The position numbers were made by a program, and so were the translations under genes. Below are positions 1 to 9,282 of a DNA stretch of 21,817 nucleotides, piece after piece. A model generated the notes under the pieces. It searched no databases. It was given only the letters and a program-made list of their open reading frames with translations, and was not told the DNA's origin. Location of the stretch: NCBI GenBank assembly GCA_030770425.1, contig JASJFT010000390.1, positions 1-21,817 on the forward strand, read 5' to 3'. This DNA comes from Darksidea phi (lineage: Eukaryota; Ascomycota; Dothideomycetes; Pleosporales; Lentitheciaceae). Numbering within the stretch: position 1 is the stretch's first letter; every line of letters starts with the position of its first letter.

Positions 1-261
1 ATGTATGCAGTTTATTATTGAGTAGAAAAACTCCCCTACAATAGCATAGTTGCGCAATGCAGCTTTTCCTCAGGAAAGACGAGTCTCATCTATGCGTGCA
101 GATGTGGTTGCCTTCCAGTATTCGTCTAAAACCAGCTACCCGTAATTAGCGCGGGAATTCCGGGTGGGTAATGCCTTGCCAAGAGTGCGCCACCCTTCTG
201 TGCGCACCCTATAAATTGACTGGTGCGCGCGACACATGTGCGCTCTAGTTTATCCCCCAAC
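1..261. other. Intergenic leader without a gene
   Basis: I see no coding exon here. The interval contains short AT-rich stretches and, near its right end, the TATA-like element listed separately for the following plus-strand gene. An out-of-frame ATG at 236 lies between that element and the chosen start at 262, so it could act as a small upstream start if it is transcribed. Confidence 0.5.
210..215 (+). promoter_or_regulatory. TATA-like box upstream of the F-box-like gene
   Basis: TATAAA lies 47 nt before the ATG at 262. This spacing would allow only a short 5' leader. Assignment is by motif and position alone; fungal genes often lack a functional TATA box. Confidence 0.35.
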
Positions 262-1830
262 ATGTTTCAATCGCAATCTTCTTTCTGCCGCCTGCCTAGG
301 GAACTTAGGGATGAAGTTTACAGCCATTACGTCCGGGAACCCGATGGTTACCATCACGACAGCATCTCTAACAAGCTCCGAACCGCAAGAATGGAGCCTG
401 TTGATATCTCCTTATATTATACATGCAAGATTATAGCGACGGAGATGAAAGGTCTAGCGCTCAGAGAAAACAAAATTACCTTCCGGCCTAAACTCGACCT
501 CCCCAGTAGCGCAGATCAGGTTCCGAATGCGAAGCGTTTCAACAATCTTCTCGGCTGGCATGAAATAGCTCTAGGCACCATGCTATCTTGGGCTGCCAAC
601 TGCGTTACTCCCGAAGTCCTGCAGCTTTTGAGTCATCGACATGCAAAGCATTGCGGACTGCGCTGGCTTCAGAATCTAGACCAGCCCGCCAGACGCGAAT
701 CGCTGCAAAGAGGTCACATACCTCCAAAGGGGCTACAGCGCAATACCGCCAATCATCGACTGCTGCAAGACATGGTAAAAATCATCTCTAAACATCACGA
801 CTTCTACAAATTGACAGCAAGAGAGTATAACCTGGCACTGAGAGGAAGCTTGATAGCGCCCTACGATATTCCACATAACGAGGACTTGTATGGGGAGTAC
901 ATCCCTGATCCGCCAGCATACACGGAAGAATCCCAGCGAAGGATTCTAGGATGGAGTCCTAAGCCTTGGTTGATCCCTAGCGACGCTGAGCTTGACGAGC
1001 TCGATCTTTTGCTGCCGCAAGCTAACAATGCGCCTGAAGATGATGACGACGATGATAGAGGCCCTTTGACAGAGTTTTCGAAGGAATATTTCTCAGCGAC
1101 GGCCACCGCTATCCAGTTCCTCCAGCAGCTCGACCCCCAAGTTCGCATGCACGTGCGAAGAGTTGTGATTCAGGAAGAACATGCAAGCGGCGAATCGCAA
1201 GCTTCCCATGCGCAAGGGCTGATTCCTTTTTGCCAGGAGAATTCAAAGCTCGGCGTGGAAACGAGGGTAGATTTGTGGAGAATAATCATGCTACCGCCGC
1301 GGCCATTCCACGCCCGCGGTCCTGACTTCCCGCAAATTCTTGCGTACATAGCACACTGGATTAGTGAGACTCTATGCCTGCGCGAGCTAGGGATGCCGTT
1401 GGATGCATTTTCACTGCTCTTCCAAGGCAGAACGGCGCGCCTCAGTCAGCAAATGTGGGATGCAGTCAAGAGAGCGGCTGCGATCCAAGATGCCCTCGAG
1501 TGGAATGAGCGCATACACCCGGTTGCGGACCCTCACCCTCTACTCATCAATAAGATCTCAGAAGACTTTCCGTCGGACGTAAGGGAGGTCTTCCTGGGAA
1601 ATACGCCTATTCGCTTTGATGCGCACATGGGTGCACCTTGGGATGTTGGGGAAGTCATTCAAGCGCAAGAGAAGTTTGGGCCTTTTCCAGACTGGTGGAA
1701 GGATGTCTTTCAAGTGAGCAGCTTTGATCAGCCACCGCAGGGTTGGGAAGCCATGGGGGATGAGTACACTGTCCAAGTCGATTGGTTGGAGCGAATGGAC
1801 GGATGGGAGACGCTGTTAGCTTCAGTTTAA
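262..1830 (+). CDS. F-box-like fungal hypothetical protein (522 aa)
   Basis: Single-exon gene. The first in-frame ATG is at 262; the frame is open a little further upstream but only through GTG, so 262 is the sensible start and gives 522 residues. Residues about 10-24 read RLPRELRDEVYSHYV, the leucine-proline-rich opening of the F-box-like N-termini found in large, lineage-expanded families of Pezizomycotina. The rest shows no domain I recognise. An acidic run of Glu and Asp sits near residues 259-265, and tryptophan-rich segments lie towards the C-terminus. There is no signal peptide or membrane segment. If the F-box is real, the protein would be a substrate receptor for an SCF ubiquitin ligase, but many such fungal proteins have no demonstrated function, so this is inference. 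The gene stands alone in a gene-poor stretch. Confidence 0.75.
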   Translation: MFQSQSSFCRLPRELRDEVYSHYVREPDGYHHDSISNKLRTARMEPVDISLYYTCKIIATEMKGLALRENKITFRPKLDLPSSADQVPNAKRFNNLLGWHEIALGTMLSWAANCVTPEVLQLLSHRHAKHCGLRWLQNLDQPARRESLQRGHIPPKGLQRNTANHRLLQDMVKIISKHHDFYKLTAREYNLALRGSLIAPYDIPHNEDLYGEYIPDPPAYTEESQRRILGWSPKPWLIPSDAELDELDLLLPQANNAPEDDDDDDRGPLTEFSKEYFSATATAIQFLQQLDPQVRMHVRRVVIQEEHASGESQASHAQGLIPFCQENSKLGVETRVDLWRIIMLPPRPFHARGPDFPQILAYIAHWISETLCLRELGMPLDAFSLLFQGRTARLSQQMWDAVKRAAAIQDALEWNERIHPVADPHPLLINKISEDFPSDVREVFLGNTPIRFDAHMGAPWDVGEVIQAQEKFGPFPDWWKDVFQVSSFDQPPQGWEAMGDEYTVQVDWLERMDGWETLLASV

Positions 1831-2599
1831 GAGCGAGTGTCACGCTTGAAATTGGTTTGAATTTTCATGTGGGAGTCTCTTCTGTAAGGTGTCACGCTTT
1901 GAAATATCATGGCTAAACTATCCACACAAATTAAGCTCTAAATAAATCTCATACTGAAAAGCGTACTTTCTGCGTGAACGTTGTCTTTTATCATGTCTGG
2001 AAGTGACTGTTGCTTCTCCTCCGACTCAATATCTTAGCTCCTGTGAACTGCAGCGTGCCGATCCGGTTCTAGCTCGAAATGTCCGCGCCGTAACCGCTTT
2101 CAAGCGAGCGATCGCGTCAACTGCTTCTGCAGAGATAAAAAAAAATTGTATGTGCGGCTCAAGAGCCTATTCATGAGCCGTGGATGACGTTGGCTCTCAA
2201 CCAGATAATTCCGGAGTTACATCGCGCAGTCTCCACCCAGTAATCTTTCCCCTAGCTCATAATGGTCACGCTCATCACTTGTTCGCCACGAATCACCAAG
2301 GACGCAAGTGTTTGTCTGCGCAGACATTGGATTATGATTCTAGGCTAGGAAGATTAAGAAAGGATGAAATCATCGGGGAAGCGACAGAATATGAAGAACC
2401 GAAAAGGCATCTTTCCACCAAGCCAACCCATCTCTTTTGGAGGCTCGCACACTTCTTCTTCTTCCTTCTTCTTTTCGTTCCGCACCTTGAACCTGGACTG
2501 ACACTTTGAGCCACCGCATCCAGTCGTGTTTTGGTTTTTTATTCGCTTACTACTACAGTGTTAGCTTTCATACAGTCGTTATCAGCAAAGGTAGGTAGC
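1831..2599. other. Gene-free interval between two convergent genes
   Basis: This is the shared 3' region of the plus-strand F-box-like gene and the minus-strand secreted-protein gene. It contains an A-run near 2138-2145, a pyrimidine-rich tract around 2450-2476 and the short imperfect direct repeat at 1837-1905. A 109-codon plus frame at 2180-2509 has no recognisable domain and reads low-complexity at its end, so I do not call it a gene. Confidence 0.5.
1837..1905. repeat. Short imperfect direct repeat
   Basis: GTGTCACGCTTGAAAT at 1837-1852 recurs at 1889-1905 with one inserted T. It lies just after the stop codon of the F-box-like gene. It may be a small slippage or recombination product; function unknown. 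Confidence 0.5.
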
Positions 2600-3106
2600 T
2601 CAACGAACCTGGCAGTAGTAGATGCTCTTGCAGTTGAATTCAGAGGCAGACCAGTGCGTCCTCTTGTTATCCTTGCGGCAGCTGAAGCCCCTGAAGCCGT
2701 TGTTGGCGATGCCTGCGTCAGAAAAGTCCGGGAAGCTCTGAGCAGATCTGCTAATGTCGATCTTGGCAACGACGCCAGAGGGGAATTTGCATTCGATGTG
2801 GCGGCCCTCCCAGGTGACAAAGCTGCGACTCTGGACCTGGCATTGATCGTCGGGCGAACCGTTCGCATCATGCCCAGACTTATAATAGAAGATGTATGAG
2901 CCGAAGTTGCTAGCCGGATCGCAGTTGGAGAGAATTAAGGTCTCGGGGGCTTGACGCTTGGAGAGGGTCGCTTCGGCGCTGGGAGCAGCCGGCGCGTTGT
3001 TGACGACCATGACTTCGGCACTCGTAGCGTCGGTCGATGGGGCGTCTTCGACCGCAAGAGCGGTGGCGAAGAGGGTGGAGAGGAGGGCGAAACTGGCGAA
3101 CTTCAT
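2600..3106 (-). CDS. Secreted cysteine-rich protein, candidate effector (168 aa)
   Basis: Single-exon gene starting at the ATG at 3106. Residues 1-18 form a classical signal peptide (MKFASFALLSTLFATALA) with a likely cut after Ala-Leu-Ala. Residues 19-49 are an Ala/Ser/Thr/Glu-rich propeptide, ending in a Lys50-Arg51 dibasic site that fits Kex2 processing. The predicted mature part of about 117 residues has six cysteines (62, 89, 106, 143, 159, 165), which could form three disulfides, and is rich in aromatic and basic residues. No known fold is recognised by eye. Small size, secretion, pro-region and an even cysteine count match fungal effectors or secreted antimicrobial proteins in general; the role is inference. 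A TATA-like box lies about 110 nt upstream. The gene is next to a long gene-poor region, a common setting for such genes. Confidence 0.8.
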   Translation of the reverse strand: MKFASFALLSTLFATALAVEDAPSTDATSAEVMVVNNAPAAPSAEATLSKRQAPETLILSNCDPASNFGSYIFYYKSGHDANGSPDDQCQVQSRSFVTWEGRHIECKFPSGVVAKIDISRSAQSFPDFSDAGIANNGFRGFSCRKDNKRTHWSASEFNCKSIYYCQVR

Positions 3107-3214
3107 TTTGGGAAGGGAAAAAAGCTGGAGAGTCTGAGAGACTTTGCTGAGAAGCTTGGATGTGAGTTTGAAGTTGAGAGTGTGGTGAAGATTTCTGGAC
3201 GTGATTCCAGCCGC

Positions 3215-3223
3215 CTTTTATAC
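3215..3223 (-). promoter_or_regulatory. TATA-like box of the secreted-protein gene
   Basis: On the minus strand the sequence reads GTATAAAAG, about 110 nt upstream of the ATG at 3106. The element is close to the TATA consensus and at a plausible distance, consistent with an inducible gene. Confidence 0.5.
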
Positions 3224-5296
3224 AAGATTTTGGAGGCCTTCGTCTTCAGCTATGCTTCATCCATGTCGTATAGAGCAGAAATCAATAGTATCGGTCTGAC
3301 CATCCTGTCACGGAGTATGCTGCTGCCCAGCTGTCATGCCGGCGCTTTGAGGCTGCTTAACTTAGGTACCTTACAGAAAATTGCTCAACCGAGGAGCACC
3401 GGGACTGGTCTCTAGCGCCATGTGATCTGCTTTGGGAAGTGACCCGATGCTACATGTATTGGCCTTTCTCACGTGGTAGTAAACATCTTAGTTAGAGAGG
3501 ATGCCGCCAAGATCTTGTGCTGGCGTAATCAATGTCCGTATCTAGCAAATGGGCCTGCATGGCCAACGCAAAAGAAAATTAGACATGGAATCTAGAAATG
3601 TGCATTCGAATAATGAGTTACGAATTTTATTTTATTATCAGTTAAAAACTTGTGGCTGTTTGTAATAGTGCCGTGTTTTGCAGTGGCTGCCTCAAGTACG
3701 ACTGAAGTCAAGGATTTGATGCTTTCTGTTTTGGCAACGCGAAAGCCCCATAACCAGCAACGGACCAATGACTTTGCACGGATGCACTTCGTGATGACAA
3801 ACCCTCATTGCATAAGGCTGAACTGCGTAAGGCTGAAATTAGCCTTGGGTCCCTGAGGTGCATGAGCGTTTAGCTGGGAGTCTGCATTCGCATGACAGCT
3901 GAGCTCGCTGCAAATACGCCACCATATGTAAGAGCTAGAAGAATTGGGTAACTGATAAAATAGTACCAAGATATTTAGATTAGGAGACGAAGAGATTCCT
4001 CTCCATACCGTGTATTTGTGTGCGGCTGGAGGTACGTTAGGCCCGGGTAGGGCTAGCGCCTTTTGCGTTCCTCTCAATCTCTAGACCAATCACACTGGGA
4101 CGCAATCGTTACTTCCTATGCGGTATAGAACCTGTACGAGAGCTCCCTAGGGGGTAGATTTTTTATAGATAAATTTTAGTGATTAACAGAAGTTTTTAAA
4201 ATAGAAGTTAATATTCATAAAAAGACCTAGCCAAAAACAATCTACTCTTCATCCGTAGACAGTGGATCCGTATCTAATATGTTCACCACTCCTCGATCGT
4301 GGTAGCTCCCAGAGTCAACGGGCAACGCATAATTTCAATCGGTCCACAAATTGCGTTACAACCGACCGTCCGCCTTATCAACTAATATCGCAAAATACCT
4401 AACCATTCGAGTCAACAGCCCGCCGACGCAAGTATGATACAGGAACCCACACATAGTGATACACCGAGCGGAGCAGCAAGACGGAAATGTGTCAAAGTTG
4501 GGAATCTCCGCCGCGTCTTGGCTGTATGGGACTTTGGGAAATCTTAGGATCAAGAAGTTAGCATTATGAATCTAGCCGGAAAACTTTCTTACCTCACAAA
4601 AAGGGACATGGCTGGGGGAGCAAAGCCGAGCGCAAAAGTACGTGTACTAGGCTTTTGAGCACCGCCTGCGACAGGTTCTTTCCACACTAGGATAAGCACA
4701 TTTACACCTCCATTCCTCCGCCGTCTTTAGTTTGGAGGCGATACGTTTCTTGTTCCCGTATTCTCGAGAAACATGCCCCGGCTGCGAGTGATCAAGCCTG
4801 ACGGAGAGAACGCACGCCTTCAGTTGAAGATAACAATCTACTAACCGTATACATTTCATCTTTCTCCTATGCCGGCAAAAATCTTATCGCGCACTTCAAA
4901 AAGGGAGTTCCACGGCCGCAACTCCCATCTTGGCTTGATATCCCATACATCATCGTACAAGAGAGCGATCTGCGTCTTTACAAGCGCGATATTGGAAGCA
5001 GCAAGGACAGAGGGGCCTAAACATCAACAACACAACAACACTGAATCCCTTTAGAGCCTTGGACGGCGAGCCCTGCACGGCGAGATGATGCGGGGGAAAA
5101 GCGGTGCGCGGCTTATGTAAGGAGCTGCACGGGCGAGATTTGTTTTAGTTATATCTTGCTATCCGTAGTACCCACCTCGCCTAGGTATCGCACTTGATAT
5201 TAGCGGATAGCATGCACAAATCAAAAATTCAAACATGGATAGATAGTGTGGAGCGCACTTTAAACACCAAGTGTAATGTCAACGCTGTATCCTTCC
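3224..5296. other. Long gene-poor interval, partly AT-rich
   Basis: About 2 kb with only short, unconvincing open frames and no domain that I recognise on either strand. The stretch at about 4150-4250 is strongly AT-rich and is followed by more balanced sequence, so base composition changes abruptly. This could be an old repeat eroded by repeat-induced point mutation, but I find no terminal repeats, target-site duplication or transposase motif. Small motif echoes (CGGCGAG, GCACGG) occur at about 5062-5135. Confidence 0.5.
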
Positions 5297-6241
5297 CTAA
5301 CCTTTAACTGCATCCATGCTCTTCAAAGCATCTGATATTTTTTCAATGATGTCAGTGCCAAGCTCTAGACTGCCAGCATTAGCAGCGAGCTCAGAGAACT
5401 GCTTCCTCCAAAACTCCCACCGCTCAACGCTCAGTGGCTGTATGTCATTGCCAAGTGTCCCTGTGCGGAGCGACCGAGCCGTACCCTCGTCGAGCTTCTC
5501 GTTCGAGGTCATATCCTCGTAGAGGATATCTGCGCAATGAATAATCCACACACTCGCCACCCATATCCGGCATTCCATTACGGGTCCTTTCATCTGCGGT
5601 TCTTCGAGCGCGACCCTGAGCTGCCAGATTGGAAAAGAGCGCCAAGGAAAACCAGTGCCCGTAAACCTAGCGATGAATGAATTCAAGTTCTTCCACCTGG
5701 CAAGTTCTTCAATCAGTTCTTCACCAATCTCGGTCGGATCTGAAGAGAACAAAGTTGGATCTAAAAGGTATCAGCGGAAATCCTACGGGTAGATACTAGC
5801 TTCTAGTTCAATACCTATCCAATGTTCCCTCACGGCCATCGACAGATCAGGAAGATCTTCCCATAAGGACATCTGCTTATCAAGATCTGATTAGCTGAAT
5901 TCCAAAGGTTAAAGACTGGATTGTTGGGTTCTCACATCGTTATCTTTTATGACAGCCCCATCGCGCCGGCGGAGACTATCCAGGGCGTGAACCAGACTGT
6001 CTTGCCAGAGGTGGCCCGACGGAACGCAACTGACGATGGTGAGGACTATCGGCCAGACTTTCCAAAGGATATCATCGCCGCTTTCCGAAGAGTTGCAGAA
6101 GAAGTTGATATCTTCGGCAAGTTTTTCGCCTTTCACTTGCGGATTAGCTGGATACTGAAGCGTGGCCTTGAGAACATTGAATATGGCTCGTTCGTCATCC
6201 CTGAGCGGGAGCTCTTCGATATATCGCAAAGTAACTTCCAT
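5297..6241 (-). CDS. DUF3632 family protein, three exons (275 aa)
   Basis: Exons on the minus strand are 6241-5936, 5872-5815 and 5760-5297. The introns are 63 nt (GTGAGA...GCAG) and 54 nt (GTATTG...TTTAG, with a CTGAT branch-like site). Both joins keep frame and give 275 residues. The small middle exon encodes MSLWEDLPDL followed by AVREHWI, and the last exon encodes an RWEFWRKQF motif; this W-LP...REHW and W..W...F layout matches fungal DUF3632 proteins, which are about this length, helical and of unknown function. No signal peptide is seen with the chosen start. Two in-frame ATGs (6358, 6355) lie upstream, but reaching them means translating through a 32-bp tandem duplication, so I prefer 6241. 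The longer form would add 39 residues. Confidence 0.75.
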
Positions 6242-6252
6242 CGTTTTGGAGG

Positions 6253-6316
6253 GCACAAGTATATGATTGATCGTGTCGGAGGGAGCACAAGTATATGATT
6301 GATCGTGTCGGAGGGA
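6253..6316. repeat. 32-bp perfect tandem duplication in a 5' leader
   Basis: Two adjacent copies (6253-6284 and 6285-6316) start with GCACAAGTATATGATTGATC. They lie 12 nt upstream of the DUF3632 start codon. Since 32 is not a multiple of three, the duplication alters which upstream ATGs are in phase with the gene. The perfect match indicates a recent event. Confidence 0.9.
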
Positions 6317-7259
6317 ACACTGGAATATGGTGAGAAAATATGGAAGCGGGGTCATCATATAAAGAGCAGGCTGGACAAGGAATGCTTTTCAGGCGCCAGG
6401 AACGGCGAAATTGCGACGGTAACACAGGGTTTGGACGCTAAGAGGAGGCAGCGAGGCTTGGCTGCGTCGTCACACGAATGAGCCCAATGAACAACTGAAA
6501 GCCACCTCGTGTAACGTAGTATGACAAATATTTGACGTACACATTATTCCCGAGCTAAATGCACATATTTAGACTATATTTACGAAGTCACTTTTCATGA
6601 CAGCCATCCAGACCGCTGTTCGGAACACCACAGTAAACAGCCATATCTTACAAGACTGTGAACTACACGTAACCAAAGAAGCTAACGGTAATTCCTGTAT
6701 AGTCAACATGACACACTAAGTGAAATCTCGCTCCTTCTGTCACACGCTCATAGGGGTTGGCTCCATCCTGTTCAAGCATGGCTATTATTGGTATACGCAC
6801 AGATAGTATTGAATGCCGTGAGTAGATCAGGTTAATGTGGCATCCAATAGACATAATATGATAATGAGACAAATCTACCCACTTCGGCTAGCGTTTGGCA
6901 GAAGGAACGCGATTTTACGGTAGATCTGGAATGCCCTTTGCTTTTGGGGTCGTTCTGGCCAATACGAGCGGTCGGTGTAGCCCACCAGTTTCAGTCTCTC
7001 GCTCCGCTATGGATAATATTGGACACAGGATGGCCATAAAATATGGGGCTTGTACAGTCAACCAATACGCCCCTGAGGCGTAAATCAGGCAACAGGCACA
7101 CTCCAGCGCCTCACGAGCCACGGCGTGCTGAGACGTTGAAAGATACGGGTAAAGCAGAGCCCCCTGCCATTTCATTCTCAATTTCAGTCCAACTTTTCAT
7201 CCGAAGATCCAGCTTACCCCAACTGTCCTCAAGAGGAAGTCTGCTCTGACGTCTACAGT
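6317..7259. other. Interval without a confident gene
   Basis: This covers the upstream region of the DUF3632 gene (minus) and the region before the ribonuclease-like pseudogene (plus). From about 7188 to 7259 the plus frame is open and in phase with the pseudogene; it contains two cysteines, so an additional upstream exon of that gene is possible (candidate acceptor TTTCAG ending at 7187). I could not identify a first exon or signal peptide for it. The rest holds nothing I can support. Confidence 0.4.
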
Positions 7260-8143
7260 ATGACTTCAGCATCTGGAGATGCGTCCACCGGTAGTGGAGC
7301 CCCCGCTCAGGGAGCTCCCGGTTCAGCTCCACCTGATTTCGACCCCTATTATCGTAGACCGACAGACTCGTCCCATGTATGTACCTACTCATTCCAAGAC
7401 TTGCCTCTTGTTCCATAGCATCGGTCAGACCCTAACATCACACCAGTATGACTTCGGTGGAGTTCCATACGACAAAGAAACGCCTAATTCTCAAACATGG
7501 ATGTATGGGCGCGACGCAAGGGCACAACAAGCAGCTGTGCCTGTTGGCCGGGCCAAGAAGGGATATCCATCCTATTTCGGAAACCACGAGGGACTTCCAC
7601 TCTCGACTCCAGGCTCTAAAGGTGCGCCTAATAATGTGGAAGAATGGCTCCACTACCCACTCATACCTGGGTCAGCAAGCTGCTTGGCAACCTGGCCCTG
7701 GTAAAAAACCAGGTGCTGTCCGGAGCGTTTACGCTGAGGGCAACACGGCTAGTTTCGATGTTGTTTATCATAAACCGAAGGCCGGAACTTCTAAGAACCC
7801 CCATGGGAGCTTCTCGCTCGCAATATACCGACCGGCAGTGGACAGACGCGGCGAAGAGCCGCGTAAAGGGTCGGAGTAACAGCGGTCCCCCGAGCACTAC
7901 CTCCCCAGACGTACGACGAACTTCGTAGTTAATGCCGTTGCCGAAATTCACTACTCGAAAAACGCGCTGGATCTCGTCTTTGTCCTGACCCGGCAGCAAC
8001 TTCGTACGTTTGAGGAGGCTTGGGGTGCCGTCTTATGGCGGCCTGATGGCTTTCCGGAATCACCACGCGGGGCGAAGACGGCACAGGACATCTGGGAAGA
8101 TAATGGAAAGAATTGGAAGAAGCGACAGGTGGATTTTGGGTAA
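7260..8143 (+). pseudogene. Frameshifted ribonuclease/ribotoxin-fold-like gene
   Basis: Coding signal runs along the plus strand but jumps between frames. A first exon (7260-7376) joins in phase across a good 70-nt intron (7377-7446: GTATGT, CTAAC branch, CAG). The next exon encodes a YPSYFGNHEGL motif (7564-7596), resembling the YPH..N.EG block of guanyl-specific microbial ribonucleases, then a WLHYPL segment. After about 7665-7690 the signal moves one frame on and gives PGAVRSVY (7709-7732) and FDVVYHKP (7754-7777), the expected Arg and His blocks. Further frame changes appear near 7830, 7863-7908 and 7911-7925, before a long coherent tail (about 7925-8143) ending at TAA. Some changes might be introns (for example 7863-7908), but not all can be explained that way. 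I read it as a recently decayed gene, or one damaged by assembly errors. Family assignment is by motif only. Confidence 0.55.
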
Positions 8144-9282
8144 AAACAGTTGTAATAAGCCGTTCAGGGCACATCCCATTATCGCGGGAGCTGAAAGTAG
8201 TGGCGCTTGACATTGAAGAGCATAATTGATACTGTTCAGCCATTTTCTGTATTGCGTGTCCAGAGTGATACTGGTAGTACAAGCTGCTGTGCATTGGCCG
8301 CCAGATCCACGTGTGTGGCCACACCCTCCGCATCCAGCCCATAGACCTCAACGAACTAGCCATGATGGCACAAATGAAAACTAGACACATGCCTTCGAGG
8401 AGGTGACTTAGCCAGCAAATTACGGCGTCGCAGCTACCCTGCAATAAATCATTGAAGGCAATTGTTGAAGATGAAGCTGAAGTGCAGGTTTTACATATCT
8501 TTGCCCCAATTTCATTCGCGACACAGCTCGATCTATTTGCATAACAGTTGTCTAGAAAGCGAATGGTGCCGACGGCCGCAAGCGGACAGTCCTCAAGTGC
8601 GCCCATATTGTCGGACACAAAGAAAGGACAAATGCGGATGGGACGAGCGCAGAAGAACGGTGCAATAGGTGTAAGAGAAGCAGCATCGCTTTCATCAAGT
8701 AACTGTTGTAAGCGCCGCCGTTCCAGACGAGGGGTGCTGGCGATTTGGGCGAGGCAGCCGCAAAGAAAAGTCCGCCTGGTGAAAGAATTGAACCACCTTC
8801 ACTCACCACGGATGCTCTGCCCACCCACACGCACACAGACAAGGCCGTCCTCGCATTCTCTGCAATGTTTTTTATTGCAGAGCTCTATTTAGAAGTAGTA
8901 TATATATTAATGGCGCACAGTTCCCTCTAACTCAACTCATAGTCAAATGGTAAGCGTTAAGACTTTCTATACATTGTAGCAAACCATTGGCAAGGACTGA
9001 GTTCGAGTAGGTGTACACTTGAGTATAGGGTCTGTACACCGGAAAGCAACTACTTTATCCCCCATAAAAAAAGGGGGTGGGTAGTTGCTTTTTGCTTTTT
9101 TTTTGCACACGTAAAATGTAGGGTGATCTTTTTGCTTGGGATGAATACATTCATTGTTTTATTATTTTTACGCATGAGAGTGACGTAACGCGCGCGTTTT
9201 ATGTTGTTGCTGAGTGAAAACTGGACTGGAGATAAAATTCGCGTTACACTGAAGGCCCCCCCACTCCACCCCAACTAGGCAC
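8144..9282. other. Interval with unexplained open frames and hairpins
   Basis: No recognisable gene. The minus strand is stop-free from 8798 to 7929, partly antisense to the ribonuclease-like pseudogene; the translation is cysteine-containing but matches nothing I know and has no ATG near its upstream end. Plus-strand frames at 8548-8892 are Arg/Ser-rich and also unconvincing. The right part (9010-9110) holds inverted repeats and T-rich runs downstream of the catalase-like gene. Confidence 0.4.
9043..9091. repeat. Inverted repeat able to form a hairpin
   Basis: AAAGCAACTAC at 9043-9053 is perfectly complementary to GTAGTTGCTTT at 9081-9091, and inside it CCCCC (9059-9063) can pair with GGGGG (9073-9077). 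A second inverted repeat, GGTGTACA at 9010-9017 and TGTACACC at 9033-9040, is directly adjacent. They lie about 200 nt downstream of the catalase-like stop codon. They may be part of its 3' end or the remains of a small inverted-repeat element. Confidence 0.6.

Noticed and set aside
2180..2509. Plus frame of 109 codons between two genes
   Set aside because: No domain; the end is a pyrimidine tract giving a Phe/Leu run; likely untranslated region.
2531..2899. Plus-strand frame of 122 codons
   Set aside because: Antisense of the secreted cysteine-rich protein, whose signal peptide and cysteines are convincing.
4137..4314. Possible MITE bounded by AGCTCCC strings
   Set aside because: The two strings are in the same orientation and too short; no inverted termini or target duplication.
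8548..8892. Arg/Ser-rich plus frame with CXXC-like spacing in a neighbouring frame
   Set aside because: Short, frame-inconsistent and without the six-cysteine spacing of a Zn2Cys6 domain.
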